From Ruminobacter sp. (GTDB lineage: Bacteria > Pseudomonadota > Gammaproteobacteria > Enterobacterales > Succinivibrionaceae), in contig JAGAYS010000048.1 of assembly GCA_017940385.1 (NCBI GenBank), positions 1 through 64,000 of the forward strand: a stretch of DNA of 64,000 nt, read 5' to 3'. Both the position numbers and the translations under genes were made by a program. How positions within the stretch are numbered: the stretch's first letter is position 1; every line of letters begins with the position of its first letter. The notes beneath the pieces were generated by a model that saw only the letters and a list, made by a program, of their open reading frames with translations, searched no databases and had not been told where the DNA came from. Below, piece after piece: positions 44,921-55,356 of the stretch.

Positions 44921-47737
44921 TTATGCAAACTTACGGATTTCACCATCTCCGTCAATGTTTTCGGCACAACGCTTACAGATTCCAGGATGTCCCGCAACGG
45001 AGCCGATCCCCGGAACACGGTGCCAGCATCTTTCACACTTTTCCTCAGCCGTTGCGGTAACGGCAACTGAGAGACCTTCAATATCAGTCTTTTCAGCAGC
45101 GGCACCGTCGGCAAGAGGGAATACCTCACACTTTGATACCAGAAGGACAAAACGAAGTTCATCTTCAAGAACGGCGAGGGTTGAAGCAATGTCGTCATTT
45201 GCATAAATTCTGACTTCAGCTTCAAGTGAACTGCCGATCACCTTGTCCTTACGTGCGATTTCAAGCTTCTTGTTAACTTCATCGCGAACTGTCTTAACCT
45301 TCTGCCAGAAATCGTCATTTAATGAATCATCTTCAGGAAGTTCTCTCAAACCTTCAAACCATTCAGAGGTAAATACGTATTTATCCCTGCTGCCAGGTAA
45401 CTGCTGCCAGATTTCCTGAGCGGTGAAACTCAGGATTGGAGAGAACCATCTAACCATCGCTTCGGCAATGAGATACTGTGCGGTCTGACTTGATCTGCGG
45501 GCCACGCCGTTGGTCTTTGAGGTATACAGTCTGTCCTTAATGATATCAAGATAGAAAGATCCCATGTCAACAGAGCAGAACTGCATTATTTTCTGCACTA
45601 CGGTATGGAAATCAAAGCTGTCGTATGCACTGATGATTTCCTTCTGAGCCTTTGCAGCACAGGAAACTGCCCAGCGATCCAGGGCTACCATATCCTTGAA
45701 CTCTACCATATCGGTTGCAGGATTAAAATCATTTATATTGGCAAGCAGGAATCTTGAGGTATTACGAATACGACGATAGGATTCCGCACTGCGCTTTAAT
45801 ATTTCATCAGACACGGTCATTTCGCCGCTGTAATCGGTAGAAGCAACCCACAGTCTTAAAATATCGGCGCCGAGCTTTCCGATTACGTCCTGAGGACTTA
45901 CAACATTACCGATGGACTTACTCATCTTACGGCCCTGTCCGTCCACGGTAAAGCCATGAGTAAGAACGGTCTTGTACGGAGCTTTTCCGGAAATGGCCGT
46001 ACTAATCATAAGTGATGACATGAACCAGCCGCGGTGCTGATCTGAACCTTCAAGATACATGTCCGCACTGTTGCCGTTGTATTCACTGCGCTTGTTGACA
46101 ACCGTATAACTGGTTGAACCTGAATCGAACCATACGTCAAGAGTGTCCTTAACCTTTACGTATCTTTCCTGTTCTTCAGGAGTCAGAACTTCCTTAGGGT
46201 CAAGATCCCACCAGGCCTGAATACCCTTCTTCTCAACGCGCTTGGCAATTTCCTCAATCAGTTCCTGAGTACGAGGATGAAGTTCATTGGTGTCCTTGTC
46301 TACGAAGAGGGCAATCGGCACGCCCCAGGTACGCTGACGGCTGATACACCAGTCAGGACGGTTTGCGACCATGGCCTCAATTCGGTTCTGTCCCCATGAA
46401 GGAACCCACTGAACTTTCTTAATTTCATCAAGAGCCTTTGTTCTCAGCCCCTTTTCTTCCATGCTGATAAACCACTGCGGTGTCGCACGGAAAATAATAG
46501 GTGACTTATGTCTCCAACAGCAAGGATATGAGTGGGTAATTTTGTTTACGGCTGCAAGAGCATCCTTTTCCTTCAGCAGTTCAACAACCTTTGGATTGGC
46601 TTCAAATACATTCTGTCCGGCGAAGAAAGGAGTGCCTTCAAGGAATCGGCCGTCAGCGCCGACAGGACAGGCCACTTCAAGATTATACTTTGAACCTACA
46701 ACATAGTCGTCCATACCGTGTCCCGGAGCAGTATGAACAGCACCGGTACCTGAATCATCGGTAACATGCGCACCGAGAATTACAGGGACCTGCATATCCA
46801 GGAAAGGATGACAGAACTTCAAGCCTTCGAGACTGCTGCCCTTTGTTACGGCAAGAACCGTAAATTCTTCAACACCGTATCTCTTTAATGCGTCGGCAGC
46901 AAGAACTTCAGCAAGAATGTAGCACTTGCCGTTATCAGCCTTAATGAGCTGATAATTGAAATCGGCATTCAGACAGACAGCCCTGTTTGCAGGCAGTGTC
47001 CAAGGAGTTGTTGTCCAGATTACAATGTTCGGAACCGCATCACACTGAACATTACCACCGAAAGCCTTCAGTACGGCATCAGAATCTGCCGCCTTAAAGC
47101 ATACGTCGATTGCGTATGACTGCTTGTCATAGTATTCAACTTCTGCCTCTGCCAGAGCACTGCCGCAGTCGATACACCAGTGAACAGGCTTAAAGCCCTT
47201 AACCAGGTGACCGTTTTCGGCAACTTTACCCAGAGCACGGATGATATTGGCTTCCGTTTCAAAATTCATGGTGAGATAAGGATTGTCCCAGTCACCGAGA
47301 ACCCCCAGTCTCTTAAAATCATTACGCTGCGCATCTATCTGGGTTCTGGCATACTTGCGACATTCCTCTCTGAACTCGGCGGCAGTAACCTTCTGTCCCG
47401 GCTTACCAACAAGACCTTCAACCTTAAGTTCGATTGGCAGACCGTGACAGTCCCAGCCTGGAATGTACGGAGCATCAAAACCGCTAAGGGTCTTTGACTT
47501 AATTATGATATCTTTAAGAATCTTATTTACTGAGTGACCAATATGAATATTACCGTTAGCATATGGAGGACCGTCATGCAGAATAAATGACTTTCTGCCT
47601 TTTCTAGCGTTTCTAATCTGACTATAAAGATCATCCTCATACCAAGAGTTCAACATCAGCGGTTCACGCTTTGCCAGATCTCCGCGCATAGGAAACGGGG
47701 TATCAGGCAAATTAAGAGTTTTCTTATAATCTGTCAT
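44921..47737 (-). CDS. ileS: Isoleucyl-tRNA synthetase
   Basis: 938 residues, identical in length to E. coli IleS. HIGH motif in [17 protein letters not shown], editing domain around [34 protein letters not shown] in [17 protein letters not shown], and the C-terminal zinc site [10 protein letters not shown]...CKRCAENI. Follows ribF and precedes lspA, as in E. coli. Confidence 0.98.
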   Translation of the reverse strand: MTDYKKTLNLPDTPFPMRGDLAKREPLMLNSWYEDDLYSQIRNARKGRKSFILHDGPPYANGNIHIGHSVNKILKDIIIKSKTLSGFDAPYIPGWDCHGLPIELKVEGLVGKPGQKVTAAEFREECRKYARTQIDAQRNDFKRLGVLGDWDNPYLTMNFETEANIIRALGKVAENGHLVKGFKPVHWCIDCGSALAEAEVEYYDKQSYAIDVCFKAADSDAVLKAFGGNVQCDAVPNIVIWTTTPWTLPANRAVCLNADFNYQLIKADNGKCYILAEVLAADALKRYGVEEFTVLAVTKGSSLEGLKFCHPFLDMQVPVILGAHVTDDSGTGAVHTAPGHGMDDYVVGSKYNLEVACPVGADGRFLEGTPFFAGQNVFEANPKVVELLKEKDALAAVNKITHSYPCCWRHKSPIIFRATPQWFISMEEKGLRTKALDEIKKVQWVPSWGQNRIEAMVANRPDWCISRQRTWGVPIALFVDKDTNELHPRTQELIEEIAKRVEKKGIQAWWDLDPKEVLTPEEQERYVKVKDTLDVWFDSGSTSYTVVNKRSEYNGNSADMYLEGSDQHRGWFMSSLMISTAISGKAPYKTVLTHGFTVDGQGRKMSKSIGNVVSPQDVIGKLGADILRLWVASTDYSGEMTVSDEILKRSAESYRRIRNTSRFLLANINDFNPATDMVEFKDMVALDRWAVSCAAKAQKEIISAYDSFDFHTVVQKIMQFCSVDMGSFYLDIIKDRLYTSKTNGVARRSSQTAQYLIAEAMVRWFSPILSFTAQEIWQQLPGSRDKYVFTSEWFEGLRELPEDDSLNDDFWQKVKTVRDEVNKKLEIARKDKVIGSSLEAEVRIYANDDIASTLAVLEDELRFVLLVSKCEVFPLADGAAAEKTDIEGLSVAVTATAEEKCERCWHRVPGIGSVAGHPGICKRCAENIDGDGEIRKFA

Positions 47738-47945
47738 TTCAATTTAATACCATAATTAATAAATACCGCTCAACAGCCTGCACGTGTTAAAGAGTGCATT
47801 ACATTCATGCGCCCCTAACATGCTACGGAGAGACCGATTACGGCATGTCTAAACAAGAACGGCAAACACCGCACCTTAAACCATTGCAAACACGGACAAA
47901 ACGCGTGCGCATTCTCCCGCATTCAGAAATTCTTCAGTTGTCTTC

Positions 47946-48878
47946 TCACGGATGAGCCTTAAAAAAAGCCCTTGTTTCCAGCTCATCCCTGGAAATCTGC
48001 TGTTTCAGTTCCGCAAGGGAAGGAAATTTAATTTCATCCCTTAATTTCTTTATGAACGAAACCTTTATCTCCCTGGTGTATAAATTTCCGGAAAAATCAA
48101 ATATAAACACCTCAAGAAGAGGATCACTGCCGTTAACTGTCGGTCTTATACCGACATTGGCCATACCGTAACGTACGGTTCCGTCAGGCATACCGACCTT
48201 AACTGCATAAATGCCGAAAAGAGGAATAACCCTTCTGTTGAGGTTTATGTTTGCTGTCGGGAAACTGATGGTTGAACCAATCTTTCTGCCGTGACATACC
48301 TTCCCGCGAATGTAGAAGTATTCCCCCAGCATCTCAGAAACCTTCTCCAGAGCCCCTTCCGACAGAAGCTGTCTTATGGCCGTGGAACTCACCCTTTCTC
48401 CGCAGTATCTGTAACTGGACATGCTGAAAACCGTAAATCCGAACTTTTTTCCGGCTTCAGAAAGGAGTTCATATCCGCCACCGCCCTTTTTCCCAAAACG
48501 GAAGTCGTCACCCACAATCAGCAGTCTGACATTCAGTTTTTTTACCAGAATATCCTTAATAAACGATTCCGGAGACAAAACTGCCAACTTTTCGTTGAAT
48601 TTCAGGCAGAACAGTGTATCTATGTCAAGTTCCTTCAACCCGAGATACTTATCCCTGAACCTGCTGAGTCTTGCGGGAATTTTCTCGCAAGACAAAAATT
48701 CCAGCGGCTGAGGTTCAAAGCACATCACACCGGTCTTAAGCCCCAGCTTACCGGCCCTTTCCTTAAGTTCACCGAGGACTGCCCTGTGCCCTATATGCAA
48801 ACCGTCAAAATTGCCTATGGTAAGTGCCATTCCGTCAGCATTACCGGCATAATTATCAAGATTTCGCACTAAGTGCAT
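47946..48878 (-). CDS. ribF: Bifunctional riboflavin kinase / FAD synthetase
   Basis: Makes FMN and FAD from riboflavin. 310 residues (E. coli 313). FAD synthetase half: TIGNFDGLHIGHRAVL nucleotide-binding motif and VGDDFRFGKKGGGGYELL. Riboflavin kinase half: GRKIGSTISFPTANI, GIYAVKVGMPDG and the closing region. It supplies flavins used by ApbE and DusA encoded nearby. Gap of about 200 bases to ileS; in E. coli the two are also adjacent. Confidence 0.97.
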   Translation of the reverse strand: MHLVRNLDNYAGNADGMALTIGNFDGLHIGHRAVLGELKERAGKLGLKTGVMCFEPQPLEFLSCEKIPARLSRFRDKYLGLKELDIDTLFCLKFNEKLAVLSPESFIKDILVKKLNVRLLIVGDDFRFGKKGGGGYELLSEAGKKFGFTVFSMSSYRYCGERVSSTAIRQLLSEGALEKVSEMLGEYFYIRGKVCHGRKIGSTISFPTANINLNRRVIPLFGIYAVKVGMPDGTVRYGMANVGIRPTVNGSDPLLEVFIFDFSGNLYTREIKVSFIKKLRDEIKFPSLAELKQQISRDELETRAFFKAHP

Positions 48879-49024
48879 AATTCAACCAACTATTCAAAAC
48901 CTAATTTTTATATATCAACAAGTTTCAGATTATACCAAAAAAACGTTATGTTTATAACATTTTTCACTTTTCATGCGACAGCAGCCGTTTGCAGCCATAC
49001 TGTTGCGGTACGGCAATTTTCGAA

Positions 49025-50626
49025 CTACACCCCACGAAGATGAGATGGTCTGATCCCGAAAGCCAGAAGTGACACAAAGTATATCAGGGCTCCGGCCGCA
49101 ATAAGAACAGCCAGATACACTATGGATACCAAAAGTCCCAATGAAGCCCAGGCCTCGATATTTTCAGCAAAACGCTCCCTGATAAAACTCAGTCCCACGG
49201 ACATTACCGCAGTTCCTGCAAGAAGCTTTATGATAAACAGAACTGTAGATCTGCTGACGCGATAGATATTCTTTCTGGCAAGTCCGCTTAAAAGCAGTGT
49301 TGCGTTCAGAATGGCGGAAACGGTGGTCGCAAGCGCAAGTCCCAGATAACCGTAACCAAGTCCGCCATCAATTTCCAGGTACTTTTCCAAAGGAAAAACA
49401 ATGATAAGACTGCAGCATATGTTAGTAATCATGGAAATAATGCCGTATCGTACAGGTGTAGCCGTATCCTGTCTGGCGTTAAACCCCGGAGCCAGCACAC
49501 GGACAAGCATAATGGCCCACAGACCGGAAACAGAGGCAATAACGCTGAGTCCCACATGTCCTGCGGCATCGAGTCCAAACTCACCTCTCATGTAGAGAAC
49601 CCTTACGATAGGTTCACGAAGCATGATTATTCCCATCATGGCCGGGAACCCCAAAAGCAGCACCAGTCTTATTCCCCAATCCATGGTTTTCACGTAGCCG
49701 TCATTATCCTTTTTGGCATACTGACGTGACAAGGCAGGCAGAATCACGGTTCCGATGGCCACGCCGAATATACCTATCGGAAATTCCAACAGTCTGTCGG
49801 AATAATACAGGTAACTGATGGCTCCCGTTGCAAGATTCGTGGCAATAATGGTGTTGATAATGAGATTTATCTGACTCACTGAAACACTGAAAATTGCAGG
49901 AAGCATCAGCTTTCTTATTTTGGAAACTCCAGGATGATTCCAACTGATTTTCGGCTTAACCAGACATCCCAGTCTGTAAAGAAAAGGAAGCTGGAACGCA
50001 AACTGAACCACTCCGCCGGCAAGGAATCCCAGTGACAGTGCGAAATTCGGATCTTCCGTGTAAGGCGCAATGCATATGCAGCTGGCAATCATGCACAGAT
50101 TCATGAGACACGGTGTTATCGCAGGAATAAGAAATTTCTCAAAAGTATTCAGGATGGCACCGGACACTGCCGTAAGTGTTATAAAAAACAGATACGGAGT
50201 GGTAATTTTAAGGAGAAACGAGGCCTGAACAAACTTTCCGCCTTCAGGACCGTCATGAAGCCACTCCTCGAACCACCCCCAACCGAAAATTGCGGTAACC
50301 ACATGACTTCCAAGCATGCCGAGAACGGTAATGAGAAACACCAGAGCACCAAGTGTACCGGAGGTATGACTGATAAGATCGTTAAGTCCTTCCTTGTCCT
50401 TGTTGGCCTTAAATTCAGCCATCACCGGAACAAATGCCTGACTGAAAGCACCTTCTGCGAACAGTCTTCTCAGAAAATTAGGAATACGCTGGGCAAAAAA
50501 GAAAACGTCCGAGCTCTGTCCGGCCCCCAGAATCCCGGCAATGAAAACATCCCTTATAAGACCGAGAATTCTAGACATAAAAGTAGCTACTGACGTAACC
50601 AGGCTGGAACGAAACAATTTACTCAT
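49025..50626 (-). CDS. murJ: Lipid II flippase MurJ
   Basis: MOP-superfamily flippase carrying lipid II to the periplasm. 533 residues with about 14 membrane helices. The typical N-terminus SRILGLIRDVFIAGILGAG and the segment FFFAQRIPNFLRRLFAEGAFSQAFVPVM are diagnostic; charged residues in helix 1, 2 and 8 regions are kept. First gene of the row murJ-ribF-ileS-lspA-ispH, divergent from rpsT. Confidence 0.97.
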   Translation of the reverse strand: MSKLFRSSLVTSVATFMSRILGLIRDVFIAGILGAGQSSDVFFFAQRIPNFLRRLFAEGAFSQAFVPVMAEFKANKDKEGLNDLISHTSGTLGALVFLITVLGMLGSHVVTAIFGWGWFEEWLHDGPEGGKFVQASFLLKITTPYLFFITLTAVSGAILNTFEKFLIPAITPCLMNLCMIASCICIAPYTEDPNFALSLGFLAGGVVQFAFQLPFLYRLGCLVKPKISWNHPGVSKIRKLMLPAIFSVSVSQINLIINTIIATNLATGAISYLYYSDRLLEFPIGIFGVAIGTVILPALSRQYAKKDNDGYVKTMDWGIRLVLLLGFPAMMGIIMLREPIVRVLYMRGEFGLDAAGHVGLSVIASVSGLWAIMLVRVLAPGFNARQDTATPVRYGIISMITNICCSLIIVFPLEKYLEIDGGLGYGYLGLALATTVSAILNATLLLSGLARKNIYRVSRSTVLFIIKLLAGTAVMSVGLSFIRERFAENIEAWASLGLLVSIVYLAVLIAAGALIYFVSLLAFGIRPSHLRGV

Positions 50627-50780
50627 AATATAAGCATAAATCCATCTTACCGAATCAAACGCAGGCTCACCACACTTTATCTGAAGTAATCAAAACGTAT
50701 ACGCCTGCTTCTCTAATGCACCGGAAACGAAACATCACTAATATATATAATATTATTTACGGACGGGTGCCTGAGTGCAG

Positions 50781-50809
50781 ATTATAACCGCTATCAGGCC
50801 CATACTCAA
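50781..50809 (-). promoter_or_regulatory. Promoter of the murJ operon
   Basis: On the - strand TTGAGT (50809-50804), 17 bases, TATAAT (50786-50781). The -10 is flanked by a GCCTGA/TCAGGC inverted repeat (50769-50774 and 50793-50798), a possible operator. Confidence 0.55.
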
Positions 50810-50916
50810 ACACAAAGCCCCTCCTCATTCCCGTGATTTTCTCCGTCTCTCATCACCCACCCTCCTGATAAAGATTCGGAAACCGGAATTACACATAAAA
50901 ACGGCCATCAAAAAAC

Positions 50917-50945
50917 ATGACATTGAGATGAATATTTGATATAAT
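50917..50945 (+). promoter_or_regulatory. Distal promoter towards rpsT
   Basis: ATGACA (50917-50922), 17 bases, TATAAT (50940-50945). Confidence 0.45.
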
Positions 50946-51114
50946 CCGCGAAGTTTATTGTCCAAACCTAGTTTGATTGCAATACGCATAAAATCCTAAA
51001 TTCCGGGAAGTGTCTCTTTGTGCCGTAAAGCTATCCATAAACAGGGACAAACCGCAAAACGATCATCGGCGTAACCGGCTAACTACGTCATAAGATGATA
51101 ATGACTATTTGCTG

Positions 51115-51143
51115 TTGTGTTTTTAGACAAAGACAATTATAAT
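51115..51143 (+). promoter_or_regulatory. Proximal rpsT promoter
   Basis: TTGTGT (51115-51120), 17 bases, TATAAT (51138-51143), about 135 bases before the rpsT start. Confidence 0.55.
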
Positions 51144-51277
51144 TGCGCACATCTGAAAGCAGACCGTAAATATCATTTGGTTTGTGTGTTTAAAGATTAA
51201 CACTGATAAATTGAACGATAAACCTTAAAAGTATTGTTAAGTTTATCTTTATATTAAAGAATTTTTAGGAGTTTACT

Positions 51278-51541
51278 TTGGCTAATATCAAGTCAGCTAA
51301 GAAGCGTGTAATCGTTTCAGAAAGAAATCGTGTTCATAATGTTGCCCAGCGTTCAGCCATGCGCACCGCAGTAAAGAAGGTTGTAGCTTTAATCGCTGCA
51401 GGCCAGAAGGATGCTGCAAAGGAAGCCTTCAACAACGCTCAGGTTCTTCTTGATCGCGCTGCCAGCAACGGTTTAATTCACAAGAACAAGGCTGCTCGTC
51501 ATAAGTCTCGTTTAAGTGCTCAGATCAAGGCTCTTGCCTAA
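51278..51541 (+). CDS. rpsT: 30S ribosomal protein S20
   Basis: 87-residue primary 16S rRNA-binding protein, same length as in E. coli. Lys/Arg-rich helical sequence beginning [20 protein letters not shown] and ending [13 protein letters not shown]. It starts at TTG (51278) behind TAGGAG (51267-51272); E. coli rpsT also uses UUG, where the weak start helps feedback control by free S20. Divergent from murJ and followed by a strong terminator. Confidence 0.97.
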   Translation: MANIKSAKKRVIVSERNRVHNVAQRSAMRTAVKKVVALIAAGQKDAAKEAFNNAQVLLDRAASNGLIHKNKAARHKSRLSAQIKALA

Positions 51542-51579
51542 TTCTGACAGCCCCTTACAGGGATAAATCAAAAAAAAGT

Positions 51580-51613
51580 AAAACCGGCACTAAATGCCGG
51601 TTTTATTTTTTTT
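51580..51613 (+). terminator. Intrinsic terminator of rpsT
   Basis: AAAACCGGCA (51580-51589) and TGCCGGTTTT (51595-51604) pair exactly; A then a run of eight T follows. Confidence 0.9.
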
Positions 51614-51696
51614 CTCGGAAAAGTGAACTTTTTATAAACTCCACTCTCTAAGATAATAGAGCTGATAAGCTCTTCCTTCATAATAATATCTTTCTT

Positions 51697-51733
51697 AACT
51701 CGCTTTAACTTAATTCTAAGGCGAGTTTTTTAT
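51697..51733 (+). terminator. Second terminator downstream of rpsT
   Basis: AACTCGC (51697-51703) pairs with GCGAGTT (51721-51727), then TTTTTATTTT. It follows the rpsT terminator by about 85 bases. Confidence 0.6.
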
Positions 51734-52060
51734 TTTGCCCTGAACTTTTTTAATTATTATCCGCCCCGGACATCCCCATTGCAGGGGACAGGTTTATTTT
51801 ATAATTTTATAAAAACAGTGACAAAAGGAACAAACAATATATGGAACTTGCGTCATAAATTATTCACAGAATAAACATAAAATTAACAGCTCTTTATATC
51901 CCCGTATATCAGCGTATCTTAAATTCGCTCCCAGAATATAAACAGTTTAATCACAGATTTATTTACAATAATGTTTCTGATCGATTCTAGACTTTGGTAA
52001 CACTTTTTGACACACAAATTCCATATTTCGTGGAACAAATCAACAAAATTAGTTTATACT

Positions 52061-52213
52061 AAAAAATAATTTTAGATATCATCTGGGAACTTTCTGCCCA
52101 GACCCCAGTCTAAAATTATACCTGCGAAACGAAGATATAATGTTTATTATTTTCTTTGTTTTTCATTCCGTGTTTTCGGTCATCATCTGCTGTCTTGGTG
52201 ACCGTTTTTTTTT
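52061..52213 (+). ncRNA. Candidate small RNA upstream of tilS
   Basis: A -10-like TATACT ends at 52060. A closed stem AATTTTAGA (52068-52076) / TCTAAAATT (52109-52117) encloses CTGGG/CCCAG. After a linker, CGGTCA (52177-52182) / TGACCG (52199-52204) and nine T residues form an intrinsic terminator. No open frame explains this transcript and I know no family that matches. The exact 5' end is a guess. Confidence 0.4.
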
Positions 52214-52265
52214 GCCTGTTAAAAATCTATCCGCTTCCGATATGTCATGTATTCTGAATTAGGTT

Positions 52266-53693
52266 TTATTCTTTAAATGAATCATGTCTGACTGTCAGTT
52301 CAACAGAATAATAATCGTTTCCCGTCTGTCTTTCAGAATCACCACAGGTCTTGAAAACCCCGTGAACTCCCAAAATATTACCGCCTTCATCCGTAACGAC
52401 GGGATGCAGAGGTCTGAGAATCAGCGGAATACCGTATTCCTTCCACAGTTGCTTCAGAATCTGACTGTGCATTCTGGTACTCGGTTTCAATCTGAGTGAT
52501 GACACCGGATTAAACTGCAGGATCACACCGTTCTCATCTTTCGGCAGATAAAAAACATCCCTGACGAAGATATCCGGATCAATCCCGCAGTCCGCACTGC
52601 ATAAATCCTCTCTGCATTCAAAGGTTCTTCTGAGGGAAAGCACCACGCCGCCACAGTGAACATCCTCACCGACGGCAACATGAACCGTTCCGGAATTAAC
52701 AAGTCCGGATGTATCAGGAACAGCAAAGAGATGGCCGCGATACAGACTTATGACCATACCTTCCGCCTCTATTCTTGCATTTGAATCCGTACTATCCATA
52801 AGCTTCAAAATCTCAGGCAACTGTTTTCTGGGAATCTGAATGCCGTAATTGTTGCGTAAAAACAATCTGATTAATGACTTACGGTACTTATCACCAAGAA
52901 CTCCGCCATTTGCGGCAAGTTTTTTCATATTCAGGGCGTGACCGGCATAAGGAACGGGCTCCACAAAACCGGCAAGCTTTTCATTAAGCATATCCTCATA
53001 TAAAAGCAGGTCATCGCGAAGATTCTCTGAAACAATTCGTGCCCCGGAGAGAATCTGAGGAAACCGTCTTTTAATTACCGGAATCACTTCATGTCTTAAA
53101 TAGTTTCGATCGTACTGATTACTCAGGTTGGTGGGATCCGTAACATAATTTAAATCATTGATACGACAGAATTCCTCCACCTCGGACCGGCTTACCGCAA
53201 GCATGGGTCTTGCCAGAAAACCGTGCGCAAAAGGCTGAATATCCGGAATGGCGCTTAATCCGGAAATTCCCGCACCGCGATTAATGGCCATCAGCATTGT
53301 TTCAAGCAGATCATCTGCGTGATGTGCCGTAAACAGCACACATTTATCAGAGTTAATGTATTTCGAAAGAGCTTCATATCGTGCCTTTCTGGCGTTGGCC
53401 TCAACTGACCCCCGCAAACTTACACGAACATGTTCTACGTGAAAATCCACACCTGTTTTTCTGCATTCATTTTCGCAGAAGGTCACCCATTCGTCAGCCA
53501 CCTTCTGCAGATGATGATGAACATACACTGCCCTAACGCTGAGAGCAAGTTTTCTGGATGACGCAGCAAGCTCCAGAAGCATGCGTGAATCAGCTCCGCC
53601 GCTCAGTGCCACAACCCAGTTTAAGCCGGCATATCTTGAGAGATCGATTTTTTCTGAAATTCTTCTGCTGAGCAGTTCTCTGTCATTTATCAT
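52266..53693 (-). CDS. tilS: tRNA(Ile)-lysidine synthase
   Basis: Modifies C34 of tRNA-Ile(CAU) with lysine so that it reads AUA. 475 residues: N-terminal PP-loop ATPase domain with VVALSGGADSRMLLEL, FTAHHADDLLETMLM and GAGISGLSAI, a middle TilS domain (YDRNYLRHEVIPVIKRRFP) and a C-terminal domain with LKPSTRMHSQILKQLWKE. In E. coli, too, tilS lies downstream of accA on the same strand. A terminator separates it from accA, so it has its own promoter. Confidence 0.95.
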   Translation of the reverse strand: MINDRELLSRRISEKIDLSRYAGLNWVVALSGGADSRMLLELAASSRKLALSVRAVYVHHHLQKVADEWVTFCENECRKTGVDFHVEHVRVSLRGSVEANARKARYEALSKYINSDKCVLFTAHHADDLLETMLMAINRGAGISGLSAIPDIQPFAHGFLARPMLAVSRSEVEEFCRINDLNYVTDPTNLSNQYDRNYLRHEVIPVIKRRFPQILSGARIVSENLRDDLLLYEDMLNEKLAGFVEPVPYAGHALNMKKLAANGGVLGDKYRKSLIRLFLRNNYGIQIPRKQLPEILKLMDSTDSNARIEAEGMVISLYRGHLFAVPDTSGLVNSGTVHVAVGEDVHCGGVVLSLRRTFECREDLCSADCGIDPDIFVRDVFYLPKDENGVILQFNPVSSLRLKPSTRMHSQILKQLWKEYGIPLILRPLHPVVTDEGGNILGVHGVFKTCGDSERQTGNDYYSVELTVRHDSFKE

Positions 53694-53750
53694 AGTGACA
53701 ACCCAAACAAACGATTGTACATTTTCAAATAAGGCCGGAAGACCATCATA

Positions 53751-53782
53751 AAAAAAACCTTAATGAATTCATTAAGGTTTTT
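53751..53782. terminator. Palindromic terminator between accA and tilS
   Basis: A 20-base perfect palindrome around GAATTC with A-run before and T-run after; on the - strand it ends accA transcription. Confidence 0.85.
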
Positions 53783-53832
53783 ATGTATCTTATGCAGGAT
53801 GATGATATCTCATGTACCATCAACCTCTCCCT

Positions 53833-54789
53833 TTAGCAGTAACCGAAAGCAAGAAGCTTCTTGTAACGGTTCTCAAGGAGCTGATCTTCAGACTGCATCT
53901 TAAGCTGACTCAGATCCATCAGCAGTCTGAGCTTCAGATTTTCAGCCATGGTCTTATAGTCCCTGTGTGCGCCGCCTAACGGTTCTTCCACAATATTGTC
54001 AATAAGTTTGAGTTCCTTTAATGCTGAAGCGGTAATATTCATTGCTTCAGCAGCTGTTGACGCCTTGTCGGCACTCTTCCACAGAATTGAGGCACAGCCT
54101 TCAGGAGAAATAACGGAATAGGTTGAATACTGCAGCATGTTAACGCGATCACCGACGCCGATGGCAAGAGCACCGCCTGAACCGCCTTCACCGATAACGG
54201 TACAGATGATAGGCACGCGCAGAGAACTCATCACTTTAAGATTTCTGGCAATTGCCTCAGCCTGACCTCTTTCTTCCGCACCAACTCCTGGATATGCACC
54301 AGGAGTATCAATAAAGGTGATAATTGGAAGCTTAAATCTTTCCGCAGTCTGCATCAGACGTAAAGCCTTACGGTAACCTTCTGGTCTAGGCATACCGAAG
54401 TTTCTTAATGTACGCTGCTGCACGTCTCTGCCTTTCTGATGACCAATAACCATTACGGATTCACCGTCAATACGGGCTACACCACCGACAATGGCGTTGT
54501 CATCTGCATAGGCACGATCGCCGTGAAATTCTTCGAAGTCAGTAAAAATGTTCTCAATGTAATCAAGAGTGTAAGGTCTTAACGGATGACGTGAAAGCTG
54601 GGATATCTGCCATGCACCGAGATTGGAAAAAATCTTGGTGGTCAACTCTTCCTGCTTCTTTTTCATAGATTCAATCTGATCGGTAAAATCAAGACTATCG
54701 CCGATATTGGTACTGACCTTCTTAAGCTCCTCAATGTGAGCCAGGATCTCAGCAATAGGCTGTTCAAAATCAAGATAATCCATATTCAT
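53833..54789 (-). CDS. accA: Acetyl-CoA carboxylase carboxyltransferase subunit alpha
   Basis: Forms with AccD the carboxyltransferase making malonyl-CoA. 318 residues (E. coli 319): [12 protein letters not shown] at the start, [64 protein letters not shown] and [15 protein letters not shown], all family marks. The ATG at 54789 follows a GAGGTG Shine-Dalgarno; a GTG at 54801 is less likely. A 567-bp gap separates it from dnaE, so it probably has its own promoter. Confidence 0.97.
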   Translation of the reverse strand: MNMDYLDFEQPIAEILAHIEELKKVSTNIGDSLDFTDQIESMKKKQEELTTKIFSNLGAWQISQLSRHPLRPYTLDYIENIFTDFEEFHGDRAYADDNAIVGGVARIDGESVMVIGHQKGRDVQQRTLRNFGMPRPEGYRKALRLMQTAERFKLPIITFIDTPGAYPGVGAEERGQAEAIARNLKVMSSLRVPIICTVIGEGGSGGALAIGVGDRVNMLQYSTYSVISPEGCASILWKSADKASTAAEAMNITASALKELKLIDNIVEEPLGGAHRDYKTMAENLKLRLLMDLSQLKMQSEDQLLENRYKKLLAFGYC

Positions 54790-55356
54790 AATAAATAACA
54801 CCTCATTCCTGACGAGAATTTAAGATTATGCCGGAAGACGTCTGATTACAAAAATGTAAAAAAGTCCTTTTTAACGCCATTGCGAACATATAACCGGACA
54901 TTCCGGATTCATGTTCAGTTCCCGAACAAAACCCCAGCATCCATCGTGCATCGCACAATGAATAAAGAATACAACATTACACTGTAAAACAATCTGACCG
55001 GTGCGTCAGTTTTCATGATTTCTGACTCTGCATCCCGAATAAAGTTCCTATATGGCACTCCATAGCTCGTTATGCATGCGGATATTCTCTGGTAATATCC
55101 GAACAGGAAAATACCGCTCCGTTTTACATTTTTACATAACGGCTTTTTATTGGCTTTATCTGTCTGTCGTTTTTCAGCAGAAAACAGTACACCCCGGCCG
55201 TCAGTACATTAAAGTTTATGTATTTTAAACTAAATACACCTTAATTTCGACAAATTAATACCACAATGCCATCAATCTCAAACAAACATCCGGGTCCCGA
55301 GCGTATACGCAGGTAATCAGCGTCATTAACCGAAGCAGGCGTTCCGGTGAAACATA
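54790..55356. other. 567-bp gene-free gap between accA and dnaE
   Basis: No coding frame is supported. It holds an exact 8-bp hairpin CGGATATT/AATATCCG (55079-55101) and, just after it on the + strand, CCGTT/AACGG followed by CTTTTTATT (55119-55149), a weak terminator-like element. No - strand terminator for dnaE was found. Confidence 0.4.

Larger units (their letters stand above)
50627..51277. other. Divergent gap between murJ and rpsT with three promoter-like sites
   Basis: 651 bases without a supported gene. It holds a - strand promoter for murJ (50781-50809) and two + strand promoter-like pairs towards rpsT (50917-50945 and 51115-51143). The first would give an rpsT leader of over 300 bases; nothing recognisable folds in it. 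Confidence 0.5.
51614..52265. other. Gene-free gap between rpsT and tilS with two further + strand terminators
   Basis: About 650 bases without a supported protein gene. A hairpin AGAGCT/AGCTCT near 51657-51672 precedes a terminator at 51697-51733. Later, a -10-like TATACT (52055-52060) leads into a structured segment (52068-52117) and a terminator at 52177-52213. These look like one or two small RNA genes. Confidence 0.5.

Noticed and set aside
48291-48872. 193-codon + strand frame
   Set aside because: Antisense to ribF with no support.
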